This document shows, piece by piece, positions 17,801-29,055 of a stretch of 38,535 nt of DNA. The notes under the pieces were generated by a model. That model did no database searches. It was not told the origin of the DNA and saw nothing but the letters and a program-made list of their open reading frames with translations. Location of the stretch: the NCBI GenBank assembly GCA_003554615.1, contig PWGX01000043.1, forward strand, positions 1 to 38,535, read 5' to 3'. Numbering within the stretch: the stretch's first letter is position 1; every line of letters starts with the position of its first letter. The translations under genes were made by a program, and so were the position numbers. This DNA is from Syntrophomonadaceae bacterium. Lineage in GTDB: Bacteria > Bacillota > Dethiobacteria > DTU022.

Positions 17801-19576
17801 ATGGATAAGCTGCTGCGGGTTAATCTTTCAACTGGAAATTGCCAGGAGGAAATGATCCCGGCGGAGATAAGGAACAAATATTTAGGTGGGAAAGGTTTGA
17901 TCGCCTACTATCTTTACCACGAGCTGGATCAAAACTGCGATCCGTTGGGTGCGGCCAACAAATTAATGTTCTTCACCGGGCCCCTGACAGGGCTAATGCC
18001 CGGCTACGACCGCTTCGTTGTCGGAGCAAAATCGCCTTTAACCAATACTTTTTCCGATAGTTACGCAGGAGGCTGGTTTTCCGTGTCTTTGAAAAAGGCC
18101 GGATATCTGGGTTTGATTGTTGAAGGGAAAGCCGCCCAACCGGTTTATTTGAGGATTGAAGGGGATCATGCGGAGATCGTAGACGCTGCCAAGTACGCCG
18201 GTATGAACACTTCGGAATTGGACCAGGCCCTGCCCGGCTTCAGGGTAGCAGCTATCGGCCCAGCCGGCGAAAACCTGGTTAAGTATGCCTGTATTGTAAG
18301 TAACCCCGCTAAAGGAGGGCGTACCGGGGTTGCCGGTCGGGGCGGGCTTGGAGCCGTAATGGGTTCGAAAAATCTAAAAGCAGTAGCTGTTAAACCGGTT
18401 CAGGATTATATAAAACCGCTATTCGAACAGACCAAGCAGATCAGGAGAGAGGCCACCGCCCATATTAAAGAAAATGTTATGCCTCTCATGGGTTTGGGAG
18501 GCAACCTGGGAGCGGTCGATCTCTCTGCCAAGGCAAAAGTACTGCCAGTCAATAATTTTCAGCGAGGCTTCACCGAAAACTATGTCGCCGTTAACGAGGC
18601 AGCAGTAGGTAAAGTGACAACTAAAAAAAATAGCTGCCATATCTGCCCGGCCGCCTGCGGAGTGGAGATCAGTGTCTCTACTGGCCAATTTAGCGAGGTT
18701 GAGCTGGATCGACTGGAATACGAAACCATAGCTATGTGCGGCACCAATTGCGGCCACCATAATTTGAGCTCAATCGCCGCTTTGAACCTGTTTTGCAACG
18801 AGTACGGATTGGATGTGATCAGCGCCGGCAACGTAGTGGCTTTCGCAATGGAATGCGCTGAAAAAGGGCTGATTGATCACGATATCCGGTTCGGTGACTT
18901 GCCAAGACAAATCGGGCTCCTGGAACAGATCGTCAACAAAAAAGGCCTGGGGGCGCTTTTGGCGGAGGGGGTCAGCCCTGCAGCCAAGGAAATCGGCGGC
19001 GGCGCAGAAGAACTGGCCTTGCACGTTAAAGGCCTGGAAATACCAGGCTACGATCCCCGCGGCTCCATCAGTCAAGGGCTGGCTTACGGAACCTCAGATC
19101 GGGGCGGATGCCATATGCGGGCTTGGAGTATTGCCTCGGATGCTTTTCTTAATGTGGAATACGGCATTCAAGAGGCGGATCCTTTCACCATTGAAGGCAA
19201 GGCCGGGCTGGTAAAAGAGCTTCAAGATTTGAACGCTGCGCTATGGTGCCTAATATCCTGTGACAATTTGGGTTATACACCAGAATATGCCTTGAAAATG
19301 CTTAAAGCGATCGGAATTTCACTGTCCCGGGAAGAATTTATCAAAACCGGCGAGCGGATTTGCAACCTGGCTCAACTATTTAATCACCGAGAAGGCTTTT
19401 CCAGGGAAGACGACTATCTACCACAACGCTTTTACGAATCGCGGGAGGATACAGGCTGGAAAATAGAAAAAAACCAATATGATTTAATGTTAAGCGAGTA
19501 CTACCAGCTAAGGCGTTGGGACCAGAAGGGCAAACCCACAGATGCTATCTTAAAAGAACTGAAGATTCAAGTTTAA
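17801..19576 (+). CDS. Aldehyde:ferredoxin oxidoreductase family protein, 591 aa
   Basis: A tungsten (or molybdenum) bis-pyranopterin enzyme that oxidises aldehydes to acids and reduces ferredoxin. The N-terminal domain (LGGKGLIAYYLYHEL, FFTGPLTGLMPGYDR, then GRTGVAGRGGLGAVMGSKNLKA) binds the pterin cofactor. The cubane cluster ligands are Cys279, Cys282 and Cys286 (CHICPAAC), with a fourth near Cys483 or Cys487 (WCLISCDNLGY). PGYDPRGSISQGLAYGTSDRGGCH is typical of the family. GGGAGTGAT precedes the ATG. Placed behind patA, a natural substrate would be 4-aminobutanal, giving 4-aminobutyrate and reduced ferredoxin; this is inference. The aldehyde cannot be read from the sequence, and other AOR-family paralogues act on different substrates. 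Confidence 0.93.
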   Translation: MDKLLRVNLSTGNCQEEMIPAEIRNKYLGGKGLIAYYLYHELDQNCDPLGAANKLMFFTGPLTGLMPGYDRFVVGAKSPLTNTFSDSYAGGWFSVSLKKAGYLGLIVEGKAAQPVYLRIEGDHAEIVDAAKYAGMNTSELDQALPGFRVAAIGPAGENLVKYACIVSNPAKGGRTGVAGRGGLGAVMGSKNLKAVAVKPVQDYIKPLFEQTKQIRREATAHIKENVMPLMGLGGNLGAVDLSAKAKVLPVNNFQRGFTENYVAVNEAAVGKVTTKKNSCHICPAACGVEISVSTGQFSEVELDRLEYETIAMCGTNCGHHNLSSIAALNLFCNEYGLDVISAGNVVAFAMECAEKGLIDHDIRFGDLPRQIGLLEQIVNKKGLGALLAEGVSPAAKEIGGGAEELALHVKGLEIPGYDPRGSISQGLAYGTSDRGGCHMRAWSIASDAFLNVEYGIQEADPFTIEGKAGLVKELQDLNAALWCLISCDNLGYTPEYALKMLKAIGISLSREEFIKTGERICNLAQLFNHREGFSREDDYLPQRFYESREDTGWKIEKNQYDLMLSEYYQLRRWDQKGKPTDAILKELKIQV

Positions 19577-19831
19577 CGAGCTGGGGTAGTACTAAACGCT
19601 TCGGGAAACAGTATCGCTGTATCCTGGATCTCTAATAACTGCTACAACTTCAAATATCGATCATTTATCAATACAGTGCTATCAGGTTCTTCGGGCTAAG
19701 GGTAGGCCTCTTTTTCATAAAAAGCCTTCCTTTTGCCTTAAAAGTATAACCCGTTTGTTCTGCCTCTTTTTACGAAATAGCACTCTATCCGCTTGCATAA
19801 TTCATCTTATAAAACGGATAATTTTTAAGCA

Positions 19832-22654
<2,823 letters not shown>

Positions 22655-22658
<4 letters not shown>

Positions 22659-23422
22659 CTCTGTACCGCCTTTCGGGCAGCCTGGATCAAAGCACTGAAG
22701 GAATCGGCCTGCAGGCTGGCGCCGCCGACCAGGGCCCCCTGAATGGAATCAAACTCTACAAAGGAACCAATATTTCCTTCTTTTACGCTGCCGCCGTACT
22801 GGATGGGAATCTTCCCCGCCGTTTCCGATCCGCCTTCGTCCTGTAAAACCTGGCGGATAAAAGAGCAGGCGGAATCGGCGTCAGCGGGCTGGGCCGCCTT
22901 GCCGGTGCCGATGGCCCACACCGGTTCGTAGGCAATAACAAGGGATTTCATTTCTCCTGTTCCCAGGCCCTCCAGGGCGGCCAGGAGCTGTTCTTTGATT
23001 ACGCTGTTCGTGGAACCTGCTTCCCTTTCCGCCTCAGTTTCCCCGACACAGAGGATCGGCTTCAGGCCGCTTTCCAGGGCCGCTTTCACTTTATCCCTGA
23101 TCCGGGCGTTAGCTTCTCCCATAACATGCCGGCGCTCGGAGTGGCCGACAATCACGTATTCAACCCCTAGGTCCCGGAGCATGGAGCCAGATATTTCTCC
23201 GGTAAAGGCTCCTTCCTGTTTCCAGTGCAGGTCCTGGGCACCCAGATTCAGGGTACTGCCATTCAGGATCCCTGATGCTGTGGTAAGTGAAGTATAGGGC
23301 GGGCAAATCAGCACTTCCACTTCTCCAAACTGTTTTTCATCTTTCAAAATGGAACGGCAAAAATCAGCCGTTTCCCCGGTCGTCTTATGCATTTTCCAGT
23401 TGGCTACTATTATTAATCCCAT
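22655..23422 (-). CDS. tpiA: Triosephosphate isomerase
   Basis: It interconverts glyceraldehyde 3-phosphate and dihydroxyacetone phosphate. Catalytic residues are visible: Lys in ANWKMHK, His in YVIVGHSERR and Glu in IAYEPVWAIGTG; the phosphate loop is YGGSVKEGN and GALVGGASL. ATG 23422 is chosen, with GGAGG seven bases before it, giving 255 residues; the frame is open 50 codons further upstream but that part has no family match. The stop overlaps the gpmI start by four bases. Confidence 0.97.
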
Positions 23423-23480
23423 GATCAATCCTCCGTTAATTATGGGCAGCCGGAATCTAAACCGGCAGTTACACCCGTTT

Positions 23481-24668
23481 TCAGGTTTTATCCTGCAGAA
23501 CCTTGATGCCGGGCAGCTCTTTGCCTTCCCAGAATTCAAGGGTGGCACCCCCGCCGGTGGAGATGAAGTCAACCTTACCGGCCAGGTCCAAAGCTTCCAG
23601 GGCGGCTACCAGGTCGCCTCCCCCGACAACAGAATAGGCGTTGCTGCTGGCCACTTCGCGGGCGGTAAGCCTGGTGCCTTCATCGAAGGGAGGGGTTTCA
23701 AAAACCCCGAGCGGCCCGTTCCAGATGATCATAGCCGAGGTAGATATGTACCGGCCGAAGCTTTTAACCGTCTCAGGGCCAATATCGACCGCCTTCCAGT
23801 CCCCGCTTATGTCCTGCGGAGCCATCACTTCCGATTCACTGCCGGGTTTTAATTCCCTGGTTACCACCAGGTCATCGGGCAAAATAAGGCGGCAGCCGCT
23901 TTTTTCGCTTTCATTAATAATAGATTGGGCTGTTTCCAGCAGATCTTGCTCATAAAATGACTGTCCCAGGCTGTAACCCCGGGCGGCCAGGAAAGTATTG
24001 GCCATCCCTCCCCCGACCAGGAGGTGGTCGGTCAGCTGCAGGAACCGGCGCATAACATTAATCTTATCCGATACCTTGGCCCCGCCCAAAATAGCGGTTA
24101 GGGGGCGCTGCGGATTTTCCAGGCAGCGGGAAAGCTCTTCAATTTCCTTTTTCATCAGCAGGCCGGCTACAGCAGGAATAAATTCGGCCACCCCGGCCGT
24201 CGAGGCGTGGGCCCGGTGGGCGGTCCCAAAAGCATCGCTGACAAAGAGGTCCACCGGCTCGGCCAGCTGCCGGGCAAAATCCCGGTCGTTGCTTTCTTCA
24301 CCTTTTTCGAAACGAAGATTTTCCAGGAGCAGGATCTCCCCGCTTTTCATTTCGTCGACTGCCTTTGAAACCTCGGGGCCGAACACCCGGTCAAGCTTCC
24401 GCACTGGTTTGCCCAGCAGTTCGCCCAGCCTGTCCGCCACCGGATCCATTTTTAAACCAGGAACGGCCTCCCCCTTGGGACGGCCCAGGTGTGAAGCCAA
24501 AACCAGGGCCGCTCCCCGGGAGAGAAGGTTTTCAATGGTCGGCACAACCGCCCTGATCCGGGCATCATCCCGGACTTTGCCCTCCTCCAGGGGGACATTG
24601 AAGTCGGCCCGCAACAATATTTTTATTCCTTTAACATCGACATCTTCTATACTTTTCTTCTGCAGCAA
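23481..24668 (-). CDS. pgk: Phosphoglycerate kinase
   Basis: It makes ATP and 3-phosphoglycerate from 1,3-bisphosphoglycerate. Signatures are ILLRADFNVPLEEGKVRDD, LVLASHLGRPKGE, LLLENLRFEKGEE, SDAFGTAHRAHAST, the adenine-nucleotide region AILGGAKVSDKINV, and VGGGDLVAALE near the end. 395 residues is typical. The start is TTG 24668 with GGTGAT about seven bases before it; a nearby ATG is out of frame. It follows rpoN by 21 bases. The glyceraldehyde-3-phosphate dehydrogenase gene that normally precedes pgk is absent. Confidence 0.97.
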   Translation of the reverse strand: MLQKKSIEDVDVKGIKILLRADFNVPLEEGKVRDDARIRAVVPTIENLLSRGAALVLASHLGRPKGEAVPGLKMDPVADRLGELLGKPVRKLDRVFGPEVSKAVDEMKSGEILLLENLRFEKGEESNDRDFARQLAEPVDLFVSDAFGTAHRAHASTAGVAEFIPAVAGLLMKKEIEELSRCLENPQRPLTAILGGAKVSDKINVMRRFLQLTDHLLVGGGMANTFLAARGYSLGQSFYEQDLLETAQSIINESEKSGCRLILPDDLVVTRELKPGSESEVMAPQDISGDWKAVDIGPETVKSFGRYISTSAMIIWNGPLGVFETPPFDEGTRLTAREVASSNAYSVVGGGDLVAALEALDLAGKVDFISTGGGATLEFWEGKELPGIKVLQDKT

Positions 24669-24689
24669 TCATGATCACCATCCCGGGCT

Positions 24690-26111
24690 TTATGATCGGC
24701 GACGTTTATAGGAAGGCGGAATAGAAAGTTCTTCCCGGTACTTGGCCACGGTCCGCCTTGATATCTGGATGCCCCGCTCATTTAAAAATTCCATCAGGCG
24801 CTGGTCGCTGAGCGGCTTGACCCGATCTTCGGAATCAACCAGTTCACGGATATGGGTTTTGATACTCGGGGCAGAATGGTCATCGCCATTCTGCCCTCCC
24901 AACCCGCTGGAAAAGAAAAACTTCAGGGGAAAGAGGCCGCGTGGAGTCTGAATATATTTATTGGCGGCAGCCCTGCTTACCGTCGATTCATGGACACCGA
25001 CGTTTTGGGCCACCTCCTTGAGGGTAAGCGGTTTCAGTTTCTTGATCCCGTGGTCCAGGAAAGGTTTTTGGATGTCAACAATCTGCTGGGCCACTTTAAA
25101 GAGGGTTATCCTCCTCTGCTCAATGCTGCGGATCAACCAGTACGCTTTTTCAATCTTGTTTTTGACGAAGGTAAAAAGCTGTTCATCGATGTTGTCGTTC
25201 TTAAGCATCCTCTGGTAAAAGGGGCTGATTGTTAGCTGGGGCATGCCAGCCTCATTACCGGTAACCACGTACTTGCCGTCCACTTTTTCCACAATAACAT
25301 CGGGAATAATATAGCGGGTTTCTTCCCCTTCCCCGTAAACACTGCCGGGTTTGGGATTGAGGGTCCGGATAAAATCGACTGCTTCTTCCACCGCTTTCTC
25401 GTTGCAGTTAAGCTGGGAGGCAATATAGCGGTAGCGACCGTCCGCGGCGGCGGGCAGATAGTGGTTGACTATATCAACAGCCGGTTCAGGCGGGTTGTCC
25501 ATCTTTTGGAGCTGAAGCATAAGGCATTCCTGGAGGCTGCGGCAGCCGATACCGGTTGGTTCCAGTTTCTGAACCACCCTGAGGGCCTGTTCCAGTTCTT
25601 CGACCTTAACCCCCAGGACCGGAGCCAGCTCTTCTAAGTCTCCCTGCAGGTACCCGTTGCGGTCAAGATTGCCGGCCAGGAAGGCGGTAAGCCTGTACTG
25701 CCGATCGGTTAGCGAAAACATCCGCAGCTGGCTAAGCAGGTCTTCCAGCATGGTGCCGCTTATCTCTGCACAGTTTTCAATTGTAGGCCGGGTGTCGCTT
25801 ACATTCTTAACGCTGCTTCCTCTTTCGGCCGCAGATTCGAGGCCCATGTCCCGGAAGTATTCTTCCCAGGGAAAATCGTTTCCATAGATCTGCTCGTCTT
25901 CCGGCTGTTCCCGCTCTGTTTCAGCTTCTTCGCCTTTATCTTCTTCCCGGTTTTCCATAACTTCCAGGACCGGGTTGTTGACCAGCTCTTCCTGGACATG
26001 ATCTTGAAGCTCCAGGGTAGAGTACTGCAGGAGAGCGATCGCCAGTTTTAGCTCAGGGGTAATAATCAGTTTTTGGGTCTGTTCAAGCTTCAGGTCGTAA
26101 TCAAGCTTCAC
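24690..26111 (-). CDS. rpoN: RNA polymerase sigma-54 factor
   Basis: The alternative sigma factor that recognises -24/-12 promoters and needs AAA+ activators. It has a glutamine/leucine-rich activator-interaction region at the N-terminus (LEQTQKLIITPELKLAIALLQ), an acidic linker, the core-binding region, a helix-turn-helix (LTLKEVAQNVGVHESTVSRA), and the RpoN box (SRRTVAKYREELSIPPS) at the C-terminus, so it is full length. Start GTG 26111 matches the family start (xKLDYDLKLEQ) and has AAAGGCGG upstream; the longer TTG start at 26144 adds eleven unmatched residues. It is the first gene of the pgk-tpiA-gpmI-eno series and may set its expression or merely share the transcript. Confidence 0.95.
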   Translation of the reverse strand: MKLDYDLKLEQTQKLIITPELKLAIALLQYSTLELQDHVQEELVNNPVLEVMENREEDKGEEAETEREQPEDEQIYGNDFPWEEYFRDMGLESAAERGSSVKNVSDTRPTIENCAEISGTMLEDLLSQLRMFSLTDRQYRLTAFLAGNLDRNGYLQGDLEELAPVLGVKVEELEQALRVVQKLEPTGIGCRSLQECLMLQLQKMDNPPEPAVDIVNHYLPAAADGRYRYIASQLNCNEKAVEEAVDFIRTLNPKPGSVYGEGEETRYIIPDVIVEKVDGKYVVTGNEAGMPQLTISPFYQRMLKNDNIDEQLFTFVKNKIEKAYWLIRSIEQRRITLFKVAQQIVDIQKPFLDHGIKKLKPLTLKEVAQNVGVHESTVSRAAANKYIQTPRGLFPLKFFFSSGLGGQNGDDHSAPSIKTHIRELVDSEDRVKPLSDQRLMEFLNERGIQISRRTVAKYREELSIPPSYKRRRS

Positions 26112-26240
26112 CGCTGACTCTACCGCCTTTCTCAGGCAATACAATAATTCAAAATTAATTATTTAAAGATTGCTCTTGTTTAGCTATTATTCTTTTTATT
26201 TCGACACAGTATCGGCAACTCCTGCCCTTTATTTCAGTGA

Positions 26241-26257
26241 TTGGCATGCTTTTTGCT
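26241..26257 (+). promoter_or_regulatory. Possible sigma-54 promoter, antisense to whiA
   Basis: TTGGCATGCTTTTTGCT keeps the invariant GG-N10-GC spacing and matches most of the -24/-12 consensus. It lies in the 146-base gap between whiA and rpoN and points against whiA. It may be chance. Confidence 0.3.
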
Positions 26258-27205
26258 TTAACCTGTACTGCTTTCATTTTTATGCTCAAACATCCTGCTT
26301 AACTGGCGAAAACGGTGGTTCATTCCCGATTTACTAACCGGGGGATCAAGCTTATTACCCAGTTCTTTCAGGGAAGCATCGGGGTATCTTTTCCGGGCCA
26401 GGGCCGCGTCCCTGATGGAAGGAGGGAGGTTTTCCAGGCCAACGGCCCGTTCAGCCCGTTCGATTAATTCCAGCTGCTGTTGGGCCGAAGCGACCACTTT
26501 TTCCAGGTTCGCCGTTTCACAGTTTACTACCCGGTTAACCTGGTTGCGCATGCTTCTGACTACACGCATACTTTCCAGTTCCAGCAAAGTACCGCCGGCC
26601 CCGATGATGCGCAGGTAATCGGCAATAGCTTCCGCGCTTTTAAAGTAGAGGAAAACATAACCCTCACGCCTTCTAACCAGGGCGCTCAGGTTAAAATGTT
26701 CAAGCACTTTACGGTATACCCGGGTATCTTCCAGAGTCCCGCAGTTTATTTCCAGGTGATAACCGGAACGCCTGGTAATGCTGATACTGCCTCCCGCTAA
26801 AAAGGCCCCCCTGAGGAAAGCTCTCCGGCAGCAAATCCTTTTCGGGATCACTGTACTGATGCGGGGCAGACTCAGGTGCCGCCCGGCTTCCTTCATGTCC
26901 AGGTATACCAGCAGGGCATCAATCTGTTCCTTTCCTGATACCTGGACCAGGAACCGGTTTTTATCAAGGCGCTTCTCCTGCTCCCTGATTATGGAGGGCG
27001 CTTCAACTCCCGCTTGCCTGAGCAGGTTAAACAGCCGCCTGGCCCCGGCACTGGTGTCGACTGCGATCATTAATGCATGCATATTGTGGCGGATGGCGTA
27101 ATAACCGTTCCGGAGTAAAAGCGCTTTTAATTCCCAGGAACCGCAGCAGGCCAGGGGTTCCTCCAACCTGGCCAGTTCGTTCTTAACCTGCCTGGTTAAA
27201 GACAA
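26258..27205 (-). CDS. whiA: WhiA sporulation/division regulator homologue
   Basis: A DNA-binding protein found in Gram-positive bacteria, with an N-terminal LAGLIDADG-homing-endonuclease-like domain (CCRRAFLRGAFLAGGSI, then YHLEINC) and a C-terminal helix-turn-helix (ASLKELGNKLDPPVSKSGMNHRFRQL). It is linked to cell division and, in sporulating species, differentiation. 315 residues is the family length. The start is TTG 27205 with GGGAGG about nine bases before it. It follows rapZ by 16 bases; the yvcK gene that usually lies between rapZ and whiA is missing. Confidence 0.95.
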   Translation of the reverse strand: MSLTRQVKNELARLEEPLACCGSWELKALLLRNGYYAIRHNMHALMIAVDTSAGARRLFNLLRQAGVEAPSIIREQEKRLDKNRFLVQVSGKEQIDALLVYLDMKEAGRHLSLPRISTVIPKRICCRRAFLRGAFLAGGSISITRRSGYHLEINCGTLEDTRVYRKVLEHFNLSALVRRREGYVFLYFKSAEAIADYLRIIGAGGTLLELESMRVVRSMRNQVNRVVNCETANLEKVVASAQQQLELIERAERAVGLENLPPSIRDAALARKRYPDASLKELGNKLDPPVSKSGMNHRFRQLSRMFEHKNESSTG

Positions 27206-27221
27206 CTGATCCAGCCTCCCG

Positions 27222-28075
27222 TCAGCTTTTATAGATATCCCTGTGCTCGACTGCTATATTAAACCGGGACCCCAGGGTCTTTCCAATTTCATCGGCTATT
27301 ACAACCGAGCGGTGTTTGCCTCCGGTACAACCGATCGCAATCACCAGAGTGGCTTTGCCTTCCTTGACATAAAAAGGAATCGAAAAATCGAGCAGATCCC
27401 GCAGTTTTGTGAAATACTCCCTGGTTTCCGACCAGCGCCAAAGGTAATCTTTAACCTGGTCGTCATCCCCGCTGAGGGGAGCCAGGTGTTCAACATAATG
27501 GGGGTTGGGCAAAAACCTGACGTCAAAAACCAGGTCGGCGTGGGGCGGCAGTCCGTATTTAAACCCGAAAGAAACGATCCTGATCAGCATATTTTTATCG
27601 CGCTGCTCGGGCTCGTATAGCTCCACTATTTTTGCTTTAAGTTCCCACGGTTTCAGGTATGAGGTGTCTATCTCCTTGTGAGCTTTGCCCCTTATTTCGC
27701 TCAGCCCTTCCCTTTCTTTCTGGATCGCTTCCGGCAGGCTCATATCACCGAGCGGATGGCGCCTCCTGGTCTCTTTATAACGCCTGATTAGGATGCTGTC
27801 GTCGGCCACCAGGAAGAGGATTTCGTAATCGACGCCTTTTTGATCCAGTTCCTGGAGGGATTCAAACAGGTCTTCGAAAAATGCGGCTCCCCGCATATCG
27901 CAGACCAGGGCAACTTTCTTGTTCTCCGACTGAATGAACAGGTCGGCAAACTTGGAAATCAGGGTCGGGGGCATATTGTCAACGCAGTAATAACCCAGAT
28001 CTTCAAAACAATTAAGGGCATGGCTTTTGCCGGCCCCGGAAAGGCCTGTAATGATTATCAGCCGGATTAATCCAT
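27222..28075 (-). CDS. rapZ: RapZ-type RNase adapter/nucleotide-binding protein with start-region frame problem
   Basis: A P-loop protein; in E. coli RapZ controls glmS RNA decay, in Bacillus (YvcJ) it hydrolyses nucleotides. The main frame has Walker A (TGLSGAGKS), then NCFEDLGYYCVDNMPPTL and the C-terminal CTGGKHRSVVIAD. Yet upstream of Walker A this frame reaches a UAA with no ATG, GTG or TTG; the first ATG in frame (27974) would delete the P-loop. ATG 28075 lies in the neighbouring frame as ATG-GAT-TAA. One extra T would make it MDLIRLIIITGLSG, the expected N-terminus. So either a base is missing (mutation or assembly error), or initiation is at a near-cognate codon, or a -1 slip occurs. 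It follows the HAD gene. Confidence 0.88.
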
Positions 28076-28136
28076 CTTTAGCGTCGATTTACAACAGCCC
28101 CCCTTTACGGGTATCCTTAAGTGCAAAGGCCTGTCC

Positions 28137-28991
28137 TCAACCCTGCATCCTATCAGTTTTTCCCCCATCGCAGCTGTGGTTAAGCACATATTTTTCAATT
28201 ATTTCAGCCACTCCGTCCTCGCTGTGCGGCGAGGTGATTAGCTTTGCCGCTTTCAATACTTCCGGTTTGGCATTGGCCACCGCCACACCTAAACCGGCAA
28301 AGTCGAGCATATCAAGATCGTTGTACCCGTCGCCGAAGGCGACGATCTCTTCCGCCCTGATCCCTTCCTGGTCGGCCAGCCAGCGCAGGGCCTGGCCCTT
28401 GGTTGCTTTCCGGTCCGTAATTTCCAGGAAATAAGGCCTGGACTGCAGGATCGACAGTTCTCTGCCGTAGCATTCTTTTAAGCAGAGCTCCGTCTCATCT
28501 ATTATCTGCCCGTCCTTGGAAATTACGCTCAGCTTGGTGGGGTTGACCTGTTTTTGTTTTAAAAATGCTCTTAGGTCCCCCACCGGCTGCGGTTCGATAC
28601 TGGTCAAAGACCGGTAATAACGGGTATGCTCGTTTTCCTCCTCGACATAAAGGTTGTCGCCGATGAACATGCTGACATGCAAACCCATCCGGCATGTCTC
28701 TTCCACCACGTCAATGGCAATCCTGTTCTCCAGGGGGCGGTGCATAATTACTTTCTCGCTCCGGGCTGTTTTAATCATCGCCCCGTGGTAATTGATCAGC
28801 GGCCAATCGCAGTCAAGGCCCAGTTCGTCCATGTATTTTACGCTAGTTTTAAACATGCGCCCGGTGGCGATGGTAAATTTAATTCCACGTGAAACCGCCT
28901 GCTGGACAGCTTCTTTGTTCCGGGCCGATATTTTAGAGTTTTCATCAAGCAGTGTATGATCTAAATCTGCTGCAATCAGGCGGAAACGCAT
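28137..28991 (-). CDS. Cof-type HAD-IIB phosphatase, 284 aa
   Basis: A haloacid-dehalogenase-superfamily sugar or nucleotide phosphatase. Motif I is DLDHTLLD near residue 9 (DxDHT, where DxDGT is more common), motif II includes TIATGR, motif III the lysine in RKATKGQALRWL, and motif IV FGDGYNDLDML. The cap is of the C2 type between motifs II and III. The substrate cannot be told. GGTGG lies a few bases before the ATG. It stands between uvrC and rapZ on the same strand, 64 bases from uvrC. Confidence 0.92.
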   Translation of the reverse strand: MRFRLIAADLDHTLLDENSKISARNKEAVQQAVSRGIKFTIATGRMFKTSVKYMDELGLDCDWPLINYHGAMIKTARSEKVIMHRPLENRIAIDVVEETCRMGLHVSMFIGDNLYVEEENEHTRYYRSLTSIEPQPVGDLRAFLKQKQVNPTKLSVISKDGQIIDETELCLKECYGRELSILQSRPYFLEITDRKATKGQALRWLADQEGIRAEEIVAFGDGYNDLDMLDFAGLGVAVANAKPEVLKAAKLITSPHSEDGVAEIIEKYVLNHSCDGGKTDRMQG

Positions 28992-29055
28992 TCAGGACCA
29001 CCCCAGGGTTAATCAAGTGTCTACAGTATAACATAACCGGTAAGTTCTTTTTAGT

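Noticed and set aside
19680-19740. Imperfect AAAAAG/CTTTTT hairpin as the eno terminator
   Set aside because: The stem is A/T with a three-base bulge and no clean T tract; not strong enough to list.
23998-24711. A 237-codon plus-strand frame
   Set aside because: It is serine/arginine-rich low-complexity translation of the pgk complement.
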